Part shown: positions 7,201 through 12,704 of the stretch, piece by piece
How the letters are laid out: every line of letters starts with the position of its first letter
How positions within the stretch are numbered: the first letter of the stretch is position 1
Source of the DNA: an uncultured Lachnospiraceae bacterium
GTDB taxonomy: Bacteria > Bacillota > Clostridia > Lachnospirales > Lachnospiraceae
NCBI GenBank assembly: GCA_945485625.1
Contig: CALYSH010000015.1
Location: 1 to 13,276 of the forward strand
Length of the DNA: 13,276 nucleotides
Reading direction: 5' to 3'
The notes under the pieces: generated by a model
What the model was told of the DNA's origin: nothing
What the model saw: only the letters and a program-made list of their open reading frames with translations
Databases searched by the model: none
Made by a program: the position numbers and the translations under genes

Positions 7201-8106
7201 AGATATACCAGCGGTCATTCCAAAAGAGTGGCAGAGTACGCAAGAATGCTTGCGGCGCGAATGGGGAAGAGCAAGGATGAGCAGGAAGAAATCTATCGTG
7301 CCGGTCTTCTGCATGACATCGGAAAGCTTCGTATTCCGGCTGAGATAATCAATAAGCCGGGGAAGCTGACGGAAGAAGAATATAATATTATGAAGATTCA
7401 CCCGGTGACCGGCTACCATATATTAAGAGGTATCTCGGATAACAGTTTTATAGCAGTGGGAGCGAAATATCACCATGAGCGATATGACGGACAGGGATAT
7501 CCCAATGGCCTGGTGGGTGAAAAGATACCGGAGGTGGCCAGAATTCTGGGTGTGGCAGACGCATATGATGCCATGGCGAGCAACAGGAGCTACCGAAATG
7601 CATTGCCCCAGGAGGTGGTCAGAAGTGAGATTGAGAATGGGATGGGAACACAGTTTGACCCGTTCATTGCTGCAATCATGCTTCAGATGATTGATGAAGA
7701 CAGGAATTATTCCATGAAGCAGACAGTCTCCAAGCAAAGGAAAATACTGACGGTTGACGATGAAGCCATGAATCATAAAATCATTGCGCACATCATGCGG
7801 GATGAACCAAGGTATGAAATGTATCGGGCCGGCGGTGGAAGGGAAGCACTTGAGATGCTGGAACAGCAATCCTTTGACCTGATTCTGTTGGATGTAAAGA
7901 TGCCGGACATGGATGGACTGGAAACCCTCAGAGAAATCCGCAAGAAATACCGGACGCCGGTTGTACTGATGACAAGCGATAAAACTCTGGATACTTCTAC
8001 GGAGTTTGGAGAGCTGGGCTGTGATGATTATATTACAAAACCATTCCTGCCGCTGCTCATCAAAGAGGTAGTGCATAATATGACGGAGAGAATTGATATT
8101 GAATGA
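4210..8106 (+). CDS. ECF-S-like / beta-propeller / HD-GYP / REC fusion signalling protein, 1298 aa
   Basis: The start is a GTG with GAGGTGA at 4197-4203. Residues 8-176 are a membrane domain of about six helices resembling ECF-transporter S components (GRAIARRLNLPIWFDMIGTF, later STPLNLIFYDG and GEAVVEIVDKQ). A basic stretch (HWKKKQEKQVQK) and a signal-peptide-like segment follow (187-210, ending CVSAAEPE). Residues about 215-800 hold roughly a dozen two-component-regulator propeller repeats of the form ED--G-IWIGT--GL-R, for example at 232-258, 272-298, 558-580 and 643-668, and probably form two propellers outside the cell. A Y_Y_Y-like beta domain spans about 835-908 and a membrane helix about 921-947. 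A coiled coil (950-985) leads to HD-GYP with H1003, H1035-D1036, K1039, H1064, H1088-H1089, GQGYP (1094-1098) and D1117, consistent with active cyclic-di-GMP phosphodiesterase. REC is C-terminal: D1183/D1184, phospho-acceptor D1228, T1255, K1277. It is likely controlled by the adjacent HPt kinase. Domain order is unusual. Confidence 0.9.
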   Translation: MKTKIRKGCIIIVGIVLNILGRAIARRLNLPIWFDMIGTFVATFYAGLGGGIFVGISNNVLSGIYDTTALVYSATSVIAAVMMHYLVKKDFMNNPLKVVVASFWMGILCTVVSTPLNLIFYDGYSGNSWGDTLVDMLRWYDAPIVLAAIAGEAVVEIVDKQVCVMATYLLVFVLGHWKKKQEKQVQKLALLLVLCMGLSMAAQPFCVSAAEPEYQDSSFVRTIYDNTNGMVSSEANIICETDDGYIWIGSYAGLTRYDGNQFEFVREGGLVNVVDMMTDSRGRLWIGTNDAGIARYEQGTYTYFTVADGLSSNSIRCFAEDADGNIYVGTSNKICRFRPDDTIEVFCQDISFAKAMTVYQDRLIVMDNKGCLYVLDGKQAQGNIVGELNDLFYYCLAPTSRGLMVGTESGELFIIDISDSGKLKKNRIEVPANQISAVFEDSRKRIWIAIENGFGYLLPDGTYEGMSYEGFDSSIVSFHEDYQGNIWAASTHYGVMKLSETSFVNLFDKAGIEKEYVNAVLCYNGDYYCGTDTGLIILNGNTLERVSNELAQQTEGSRVRSLFTDSKERLWVCTYSGLYCYSSPNDIVRYHSETHEVTSDRFRCITEQKDGTIVAGTADGINYIRDGKVTGTVTAQNGLGNTQILSIVEGNDGLIWAGSDGSGIYILSGEKLINNYTVEDGLSSNVILRIIPHEDGYFVVTSNALCHIDADGQIRRLEKFPYFNNFDIIPDGDMAYVTCSAGLYEVPLSRLCADREEQFRFYGAGEGLSSGLTANSWNYVPDQNRLLLCSNNGVIVFNRNRAAKETDIKYGIISAECDGEEIPMGEDYQIEIPSDAKNLSIYASVRNYGFQDVKVRFYIKDLESSPKLCRWDEIEPVKLFKPELSKYTLCLEIWDNSGEKILEGQEYTVSTEMKRWEDPIFKTYLVVVIIEIFLFTMISIASMFLFVMRKNELESLQIDLENKVREQTEELRDQQNTIKKLFLQTVTALSEAVDAKDRYTSGHSKRVAEYARMLAARMGKSKDEQEEIYRAGLLHDIGKLRIPAEIINKPGKLTEEEYNIMKIHPVTGYHILRGISDNSFIAVGAKYHHERYDGQGYPNGLVGEKIPEVARILGVADAYDAMASNRSYRNALPQEVVRSEIENGMGTQFDPFIAAIMLQMIDEDRNYSMKQTVSKQRKILTVDDEAMNHKIIAHIMRDEPRYEMYRAGGGREALEMLEQQSFDLILLDVKMPDMDGLETLREIRKKYRTPVVLMTSDKTLDTSTEFGELGCDDYITKPFLPLLIKEVVHNMTERIDIE

Positions 8107-8111
8107 TTTAG

Positions 8112-8155
8112 AACGGGGACGTCCTTTGGTGTAAAGGAACGTCCCCGTTGTATTT
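8112..8155. terminator. Bidirectional terminator between the signalling operon and bioY
   Basis: AACGGGGACGT (8112-8122) pairs with ACGTCCCCGTT (8139-8149). The stem extends through CCTTT/AAAGG with one bulged A and a GGTGT loop. TATTTT follows on the plus strand. It lies between two converging genes and can serve both. Confidence 0.85.
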
Positions 8156-8160
8156 TGTGA

Positions 8161-8703
8161 TTATTTTACATATTTTCCAACCCTTTTTTCGATAAAAATG
8201 GCAAGGGCCAGCTTGATACAGTCAGGAAGGATAAATGGGAATACACACCAGCCAAGGGTGGTCATCAGTCCGATGGGGCCGGTTTTTTGGGCGTATACAT
8301 ACATAAACCAGACAGTACCCAGGGCGTAGCAGGCAATTAATCCAAGCAGCATGGCAATCATCATCACAGGTATCTTCTTTCCGAACTTATCCATAATCAG
8401 ACCGGAAACCAGTGCAGTGAGCAGGAAGCCTACAATATATCCGCCGGTGGTACCAATGATTGCACCTAAGCCGCCTTTAAAGCCGGAAAACACCGGGAAG
8501 CCTACCATTCCAAGTAAAATATAAACCAGAACGGATAAGAATCCCCGCTTCCAGCCCAGAAGGGATATTGCCAGAAACACACCCAGGGTCTGCAGGGTAA
8601 AGGGAACGGTGGTGGGGATGCTGATCCAGGAGCATACCGCCATGAGGGCAGCAAAGGCTCCGATGTACGCCAGATCTAATACGTTCAGTTTGTTTTTCTT
8701 CAT
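8161..8703 (-). CDS. bioY: BioY, biotin-specific S component of an ECF transporter, 180 aa
   Basis: This is the substrate-binding membrane subunit for biotin uptake. Six hydrophobic helices span the protein. Family hallmarks are TTVPFTLQTLGVFLA (31-45), GFPVFSGFKGGLGAIIGTTGGY (68-89, with GTTGGY where many members have GPTGGY), and FPFILPDCIK (155-164) with D161 and K164. Length matches the usual 180-200 residues. No EcfA or EcfT gene is adjacent, so it would share the cell's common energising module or work alone. AAAGGAT precedes the ATG, and a GGAGG lies farther up. A BirA-like inverted repeat overlies the promoter, so expression is probably repressed when biotin is plentiful. Its hydrophobicity and the family match leave little doubt about identity. 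Confidence 0.93.
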   Translation of the reverse strand: MKKNKLNVLDLAYIGAFAALMAVCSWISIPTTVPFTLQTLGVFLAISLLGWKRGFLSVLVYILLGMVGFPVFSGFKGGLGAIIGTTGGYIVGFLLTALVSGLIMDKFGKKIPVMMIAMLLGLIACYALGTVWFMYVYAQKTGPIGLMTTLGWCVFPFILPDCIKLALAIFIEKRVGKYVK

Positions 8704-8736
8704 TTCTTTTTTATCCTTTCGTTGAATTCCTCCAGA

Positions 8737-8765
8737 AGAATATCATATATAAAATAAAATGTCAA
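8737..8765 (-). promoter_or_regulatory. bioY promoter
   Basis: On the minus strand TTGACA (8765-8760) is followed after 17 bases by TATTCT (8742-8737), with TGA just before it making an extended -10. The -35 is embedded in the inverted repeat described separately. Confidence 0.7.
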
Positions 8766-8790
8766 CCATGCAATTAAAATGGTTGACAAT
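8759..8790. promoter_or_regulatory. Putative BirA operator over the bioY promoter
   Basis: TGTCAACCAT (8760-8769) and ATGGTTGACA (8779-8788) form a perfect 10-bp inverted repeat separated by nine bases. The cores TGTCAACC and GGTTGACA are close to the known BirA box, TTGTTAACC and its reverse complement; the core spacing here is 13 bases. One arm contains the bioY -35, so bound biotinylated-state BirA would block RNA polymerase. The match plus the downstream BioY gene supports the call. The birA gene itself is not in the window. Confidence 0.75.
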
Positions 8791-8962
8791 AAAACGAAAG
8801 TCACGCGATATGGGAATATTTTGTAGGATTGTGGGAACACAAAGTGCGAAACGATCCGTAGGTATCATAATAAGGGACGATTGCCCCTGACATCATTCCA
8901 CATAAGCAGGTCTTAAATATGTATGGAACCGTTGTATGACGAGGAATCGTTACAAAAACGTG
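8791..8962. other. Intergenic stretch without recognisable feature
   Basis: Together with the flanking promoters this belongs to a 393-base gene-free gap between divergent bioY and the GntR gene. No convincing ORF, hairpin terminator or riboswitch was seen in it. Only a small TTGTG/CACAA stem near 8829-8842 stands out. Confidence 0.5.
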
Positions 8963-8991
8963 TTGACTTTTCTGTCATCTTGGCGTATATA
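8963..8991 (+). promoter_or_regulatory. Promoter of the GntR/ABC operon
   Basis: TTGACT (8963-8968) and TATATA (8986-8991) are 17 bases apart. The -10 lies inside a 15-base palindrome, TATATATGATATATA (8986-9000), which would be a natural autoregulatory target for the dimeric regulator encoded next. Confidence 0.6.
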
Positions 8992-9000
8992 TGATATATA

Positions 9001-9027
9001 AACAGTATGAACGGTATAAACGGTTCG
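9001..9027 (+). repeat. Three tandem 9-bp imperfect repeats after the promoter
   Basis: AACAGTATG (9001-9009), AACGGTATA (9010-9018) and AACGGTTCG (9019-9027) share the pattern AACrGTnnn and follow the -10 directly. They sit where transcription would start, a typical place for a repressor site. Confidence 0.45.
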
Positions 9028-9096
9028 GAAATGCGTTGTTGAACACCGTGCAATATATGTGTAACCGGAGAGATTGGAGGAAAGGAGTAGAGCAAT

Positions 9097-9465
9097 ATGA
9101 TTTTATTGCAGAATTCGGGAGAGCCGATTTATCAGCAGATAGCCACGCAGCTTAAGGAAGATATTCTGACGGGAAAGCTGAAGCAGGGGGAGTATCTTCC
9201 TTCCATCCGGAGCCTGGCAAAGGATTTGAAGATTAGTGTGATTACCACCATGAAAGCTTACGAACTTTTGCAGGAGGAGGGACTGGTCAGTGCGGCTCAG
9301 GGCAAAGGGTTTTATGTGAATGCCCAGGACAGTGAGATGCTGAAGGAACAGCATCTGCGTAAGGTAGAGGAGAATTTGATGAATGCCATTGCCGCCGCGA
9401 AGATTGCGGGAATAAGTCGCAAAGAGCTGGAGGAATTGTTCCTGACTTTGCTTGGTATGGAATAA
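9097..9465 (+). CDS. GntR-family (YtrA-type) transcriptional regulator, 122 aa
   Basis: The N-terminal winged helix-turn-helix (about residues 8-76) carries the GntR signature: PIYQQIATQLKEDILTGKL, then YLPSIRSLAKDLKISVITTM and EGLVSAAQGKGFYV. The C-terminal part is only about 45 residues, helical, with no effector-binding FCD or UTRA domain. That short form is the YtrA subfamily, whose members typically control an ABC transporter encoded downstream, and this is the arrangement here. AAAGGAG at 9081-9087 sets the start. It probably represses its own operon from the palindrome and repeats at 8986-9027. The inducing signal is unknown; relatives respond to cell-envelope stress or peptide antibiotics. 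Confidence 0.93.
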   Translation: MILLQNSGEPIYQQIATQLKEDILTGKLKQGEYLPSIRSLAKDLKISVITTMKAYELLQEEGLVSAAQGKGFYVNAQDSEMLKEQHLRKVEENLMNAIAAAKIAGISRKELEELFLTLLGME

Positions 9466-9494
9466 GGTGAGATTGATTCAGAAGGGAAACAGAT

Positions 9495-10388
9495 ATGGAA
9501 AACGTATTGGAAATTGTAGATTTAAAGAAGAAATTCAGGGGATTTGAATTGAATGTGAAGGAACTGAACATCCCCAAGGGATTTGCTACTGCACTGATTG
9601 GCGAAAACGGTGCCGGAAAGAGTACTCTGTTAAATATCCTGGCAGGCATCCGGGTGGATTATAAGGGACACATTCGTTATTTTGGAAAATATGAGGATGG
9701 TGACAGGGACAAGGAGGAGTACCGGGTGCGTGAGAACATTGGTTACACCGGCCCGGGCGGAGTCTTCCTTCCCCATTGGACTGCAAAGGAAGTGGCAGAG
9801 GTGTCTGAAATCCTGTTTGAAGGCTTCCATAGGGATCGTTTTGAACAGCTGTGTTCTGACCTTGCTATTTCTACAACGCAAGATAAAAGCAAGAAATTTT
9901 CTGCATTGTCCGATGGAAACAAAATGAAGATGGTTCTGGCCGCTGCCTTTGCCAGAGATACCTCTTTGTTGATTATGGATGAGCCGGCCTCGCCGCTGGA
10001 TCCGTTGATGAGAGATAAGCTTTGCTGCATGATTCGTGAATATCTGGCGGAGGAAGAGGGGGAAAGAAGTGTATTGTTCTCCACTCATAATATTTCCGAC
10101 ATGGAGAATGTGACCGATTATGCCATTATCATGGAACACGGCAAGATTGTGGAGCAGGGCTTCGTAGAGGATCTGAAGGAAAAGTATATTCTGGTGAAGG
10201 GAAATGCGGAGGATGCTGCCCTGGCAAGGAAGGTTCTGTACTCGATTACGGAAAACAAATACGGATTCGAAGGAATCTGCCTGGCGTGCAGGCTGGATGA
10301 GCTGGCCGGATTGAATGTGGAAGCGGAAACCCCCACTTTGTTCCAGATCAGTGTGGCCATCATGAAGCAGAATACCGTGATTCGATAA
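9495..10388 (+). CDS. ABC transporter ATP-binding protein, 297 aa
   Basis: This cytoplasmic ATPase powers the membrane proteins encoded next. It has Walker A GENGAGKST (36-44), a signature LSDGN (138-142) in place of LSGGQ, Walker B LLIMDEP (158-164, E163 catalytic), D-loop SPLD and switch histidine H198 in STH. At the Q-loop position the chain reads GYTGPGGVFLPHWT (83-96) without an evident glutamine. The C-terminal 80 residues after the core may contact the permease or regulate it. It starts 29 bases after the regulator with AAGGGAA upstream, so the two are co-transcribed. The family fits ABC-2-type exporters linked to YtrA regulators. Substrate is not predictable. Confidence 0.92.
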   Translation: MENVLEIVDLKKKFRGFELNVKELNIPKGFATALIGENGAGKSTLLNILAGIRVDYKGHIRYFGKYEDGDRDKEEYRVRENIGYTGPGGVFLPHWTAKEVAEVSEILFEGFHRDRFEQLCSDLAISTTQDKSKKFSALSDGNKMKMVLAAAFARDTSLLIMDEPASPLDPLMRDKLCCMIREYLAEEEGERSVLFSTHNISDMENVTDYAIIMEHGKIVEQGFVEDLKEKYILVKGNAEDAALARKVLYSITENKYGFEGICLACRLDELAGLNVEAETPTLFQISVAIMKQNTVIR

Positions 10389-10404
10389 GGCGGAGGATGA
10401 GAGG

Positions 10405-11064
10405 ATGAAAATGTTAAGAAGTTATCATTCGTTTGTGCTGCGAAGCACACGATGGCTTTATTTTCTCGGGATTCCGCTTGTGACAGCACTGCTCCAGCTC
10501 TGGTGCAGCGCAAATATCAAAGTCCCTTTGGGACCGGCATTAATCCTGTCCATGATGTTAATTGCGCTGATTATGCTGGATCAATGGGCGTTTGGCGGAT
10601 GCTGCTCCAAACATGCGGGCCAAATCGAATATTTAAGATGCTCTGTGAGAGGGAAGGCGGTATTGCGGAATGCCTTGATTCAGGACTGCGCGCTTCGGGC
10701 GCTTGTGATAGCGGCGCTGGTAGGTATCTGTTACGGGGTGGATTACTGCATTGCGGGAGACAGGTTGTTTGCTCCGAATTGGGGGCTGGAAGCATTGTTT
10801 TATGGATTCCTTTTATATACCTTCATTACTTTGGGGGTATTGATTGCCCGTTACAGTACCATGTTTTTTATTGGCTTTCTGACGGCGTACCTGCTGATGC
10901 AGATTGCAAGCGGCATCATGCTACTGGTATTCATGAAAATGGTACCGGTCTGGATACCGGTTACGGTATTGGGGCTGGCGGCGGTTTTGGTGACATGGCT
11001 CTGTATTCGGAATCCGATTCGTAAAATGGAGAGAGGTTATTATGATGAAACAATTGAGGGATAG
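10405..11064 (+). CDS. Six-TM membrane protein, probable ABC transporter permease, 219 aa
   Basis: Hydrophobic helices lie at about residues 15-32, 41-60, 97-113, 128-148, 151-177 and 181-201, with a basic cytoplasmic tail (RNPIRKMERGYY). Residues 60-95 are a polar cytoplasmic-looking loop with several cysteines. No close family is recognised by eye, but six helices, size and position right after the ATPase gene fit an ABC-2-type permease subunit. GGAGG at 10391-10395 precedes the ATG at 10405; another ATG at 10411 is possible. It overlaps the next gene by 23 bases, implying translational coupling. Confidence 0.75.
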   Translation: MKMLRSYHSFVLRSTRWLYFLGIPLVTALLQLWCSANIKVPLGPALILSMMLIALIMLDQWAFGGCCSKHAGQIEYLRCSVRGKAVLRNALIQDCALRALVIAALVGICYGVDYCIAGDRLFAPNWGLEALFYGFLLYTFITLGVLIARYSTMFFIGFLTAYLLMQIASGIMLLVFMKMVPVWIPVTVLGLAAVLVTWLCIRNPIRKMERGYYDETIEG

Positions 11065-11719
11065 TTTTCGATTACTGAAATATAGCTTTTCGTTTAAAAT
11101 AAATGTGGTGTGTGCAAGCGTATTTTTGGTGCTTGGACTTGTGTTGGAATGTGTCTATCTGTATGACGGGAAGTCATTCGGGGTAGGGTGTGTTTATGTG
11201 GAACTGGCCGGGCTGTTCCCTGCCCAGATTTGGTTTATGCTTTCGGCTGCCAGGGTGATGGCCGCATCCCCCTGGCATAAAAAGGCACATACCTTCATCC
11301 CCGGAATGTTGGCAGCCATATGCGGGCTGGTATGCTTTACCCTGTTGGTGGTTACAAAGCTTATTTTTATGCTGGCCAGAGGGATAAATCCCGCATTCAT
11401 TTCCGGCGCGATTTTGCTGCAGGCGGTAAGCTTCTGCTTTCTGGCGATTCATTTTTGTATGTGCTTCAAGTATTGTGCTATAGCAACGGTGCTTTTCTGC
11501 CTAACCTTCATTCCGTTTTTGCAGGTCCTTATGCGCGGTATGAGTGGGAAACTCCCACAGGGATTGTATCTTTTGTTAAACAATGTGCCCTTGTCCATCC
11601 TGCTGGGATATGTCATTTTTGCTGTCGGCGTGGCAATCGGCTTCCTGCTTCTTCAGTTCTTCTCAAAGAAGGAAATCTCCACGTGGGCTCTGGGTGCCCG
11701 CCTGAGAAGCCAGCTATAA
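11042..11719 (+). CDS. Second six-TM membrane protein of the ABC operon, 225 aa
   Basis: Helices are predicted at about residues 20-40, 54-72, 87-112, 118-139, 142-164 and 184-207, with a basic start (MMKQLRDSFRLLKYSFSFK) typical of a cytoplasmic N-terminus of ABC-2-like permeases. It starts inside the previous gene with AGAGAGG just upstream, and an alternative ATG is the very next codon. It is likely to pair with the 219-residue protein as a heterodimeric permease. No substrate-specific motif is visible. The last two codons overlap the 3' end of the convergent sirtuin gene, and no terminator separates them. Confidence 0.75.
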   Translation: MMKQLRDSFRLLKYSFSFKINVVCASVFLVLGLVLECVYLYDGKSFGVGCVYVELAGLFPAQIWFMLSAARVMAASPWHKKAHTFIPGMLAAICGLVCFTLLVVTKLIFMLARGINPAFISGAILLQAVSFCFLAIHFCMCFKYCAIATVLFCLTFIPFLQVLMRGMSGKLPQGLYLLLNNVPLSILLGYVIFAVGVAIGFLLLQFFSKKEISTWALGARLRSQL

Positions 11720-12439
11720 CACAGAGGAAAGCACTTCGCCGATGGGGGCCTGGATTAGCAAATCCGCATAGCGGTCCCTGGGAGTGGGAGCCTTGTTGAT
11801 GACAATCAGCTTGCTTCCCTGAAAGTAGTCAATCAAACCGGCAGCAGGGTAGACCGCAAGGGAAGTACCGCCGATGATCAGTACATCGGCTTCCGAAAGA
11901 AACCGTACGGAGCGGTTGATGGTTTCATCATTGAGACCCTCCTCGTACAGAACCACATCCGGTTTGAGCCGCCCGCCGCAGGCCTGACAGGTGGGCACAC
12001 CGGTAGAATTTATTATGGTATCCAATCCGTAAAAGGCATGGCATTCCTCGCAGAAATTGCGGTGGACAGAGCCATGGAGCTCCAATACGCATTTACTTCC
12101 GGCGGCCTGATGAAGGCCGTCGATGTTTTGTGTAATGACAGCCTTCAGCTTCCCCCGCCTTTCCAGCTCTGCCAGTGCCAGATGTGCCTTGTTGGGCTTT
12201 GCCGTGGTACAAATCATTTTATCTCGGTAGAAACGATAGAATTCCTCCGGGTGACGCATATAGAAGCTGTGACTTAGGATGGTTTCGGGAGGATAGTCGT
12301 ACTTCTGGTTATACAGACCGTCCACGCTTCGAAAGTCCGGAATGCCGCTTTCGGTGGAGACACCGGCGCCCCCGAAGAATACAATATTGTCCGAATGCGC
12401 TACTATTTTTTTCAATTCCTGAATGGCTTCCTTTTCCAT
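11714..12439 (-). CDS. SIR2-family NAD-dependent protein deacylase, 241 aa
   Basis: This sirtuin would remove acyl groups from protein lysines using NAD+. Motifs in order: GGAGVSTESGIPDFR (23-37, NAD binding), TQNIDGLH (103-110), catalytic H122 in ELHGS, four zinc cysteines C130, C133, C151 and C154, GGTSLAVYPAAGL (190-202) and VINK (213-216). Length is typical for bacterial CobB-type enzymes (about 230-250). The conserved residues are intact, so activity is expected. AAGGAGAGG lies seven bases before the ATG at 12439. It has its own promoter (12518-12546) and is divergent from the YdcF-like gene. The sequence shows no functional link to the ABC operon with which it converges. Confidence 0.95.
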   Translation of the reverse strand: MEKEAIQELKKIVAHSDNIVFFGGAGVSTESGIPDFRSVDGLYNQKYDYPPETILSHSFYMRHPEEFYRFYRDKMICTTAKPNKAHLALAELERRGKLKAVITQNIDGLHQAAGSKCVLELHGSVHRNFCEECHAFYGLDTIINSTGVPTCQACGGRLKPDVVLYEEGLNDETINRSVRFLSEADVLIIGGTSLAVYPAAGLIDYFQGSKLIVINKAPTPRDRYADLLIQAPIGEVLSSVL

Positions 12440-12517
12440 GGCATGTCCTCTCCTTCAAAGTGAATTTTCTGATATCTACGGATTGTTTGTACTTCGTACT
12501 CTCGCAACCCTGGTATC

Positions 12518-12546
12518 ATTATAAGTTGAATTTGTTTCGGAATCAA
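12518..12546 (-). promoter_or_regulatory. Promoter of the sirtuin gene
   Basis: On the minus strand TTGATT (12546-12541) and a perfect TATAAT (12523-12518) are 17 bases apart, giving a leader of about 70 bases before the ATG. Confidence 0.65.
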
Positions 12547-12628
12547 GCACTCGAAACGGCTATACAGGGGATATTCTTAAGAAAAGACCAAGGATTTCTT
12601 AGGAATTTCTTATTTTTTTGAGGGTGGT

Positions 12629-12657
12629 TTGACAGGAAATTTTCCCCATGATACACT
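12629..12657 (+). promoter_or_regulatory. Promoter of the YdcF-family gene
   Basis: TTGACA (12629-12634) is a consensus -35. After 17 bases comes TACACT (12652-12657), preceded by TGA, so the -10 is of the extended type. Transcription should start near 12664, about 40 bases ahead of the start codon. Confidence 0.7.
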
Positions 12658-12704
12658 GAAGGAAGATATCGTAATGGTTGTCTCAGGATGGATAAGGAAA
12701 GAGC

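Noticed and set aside
7423..8076. 217-codon minus-strand ORF
   Set aside because: It is antisense to the HD-GYP and REC domains, which are unmistakable on the plus strand. The composition (many His, Cys, Ile) is that of a shadow frame.
10452..11024. 190-codon plus-strand ORF in another frame
   Set aside because: It overlaps the six-TM permease, which has the ribosome binding site and the hydrophobic pattern. This frame has no coherent membrane or domain pattern.
12575..12620. Possible hairpin plus T-run terminator (TAAGAAA / TTTCTTA, then TATTTTTTT)
   Set aside because: The stem is short and AT-only, and no plus-strand gene ends upstream that would need it.
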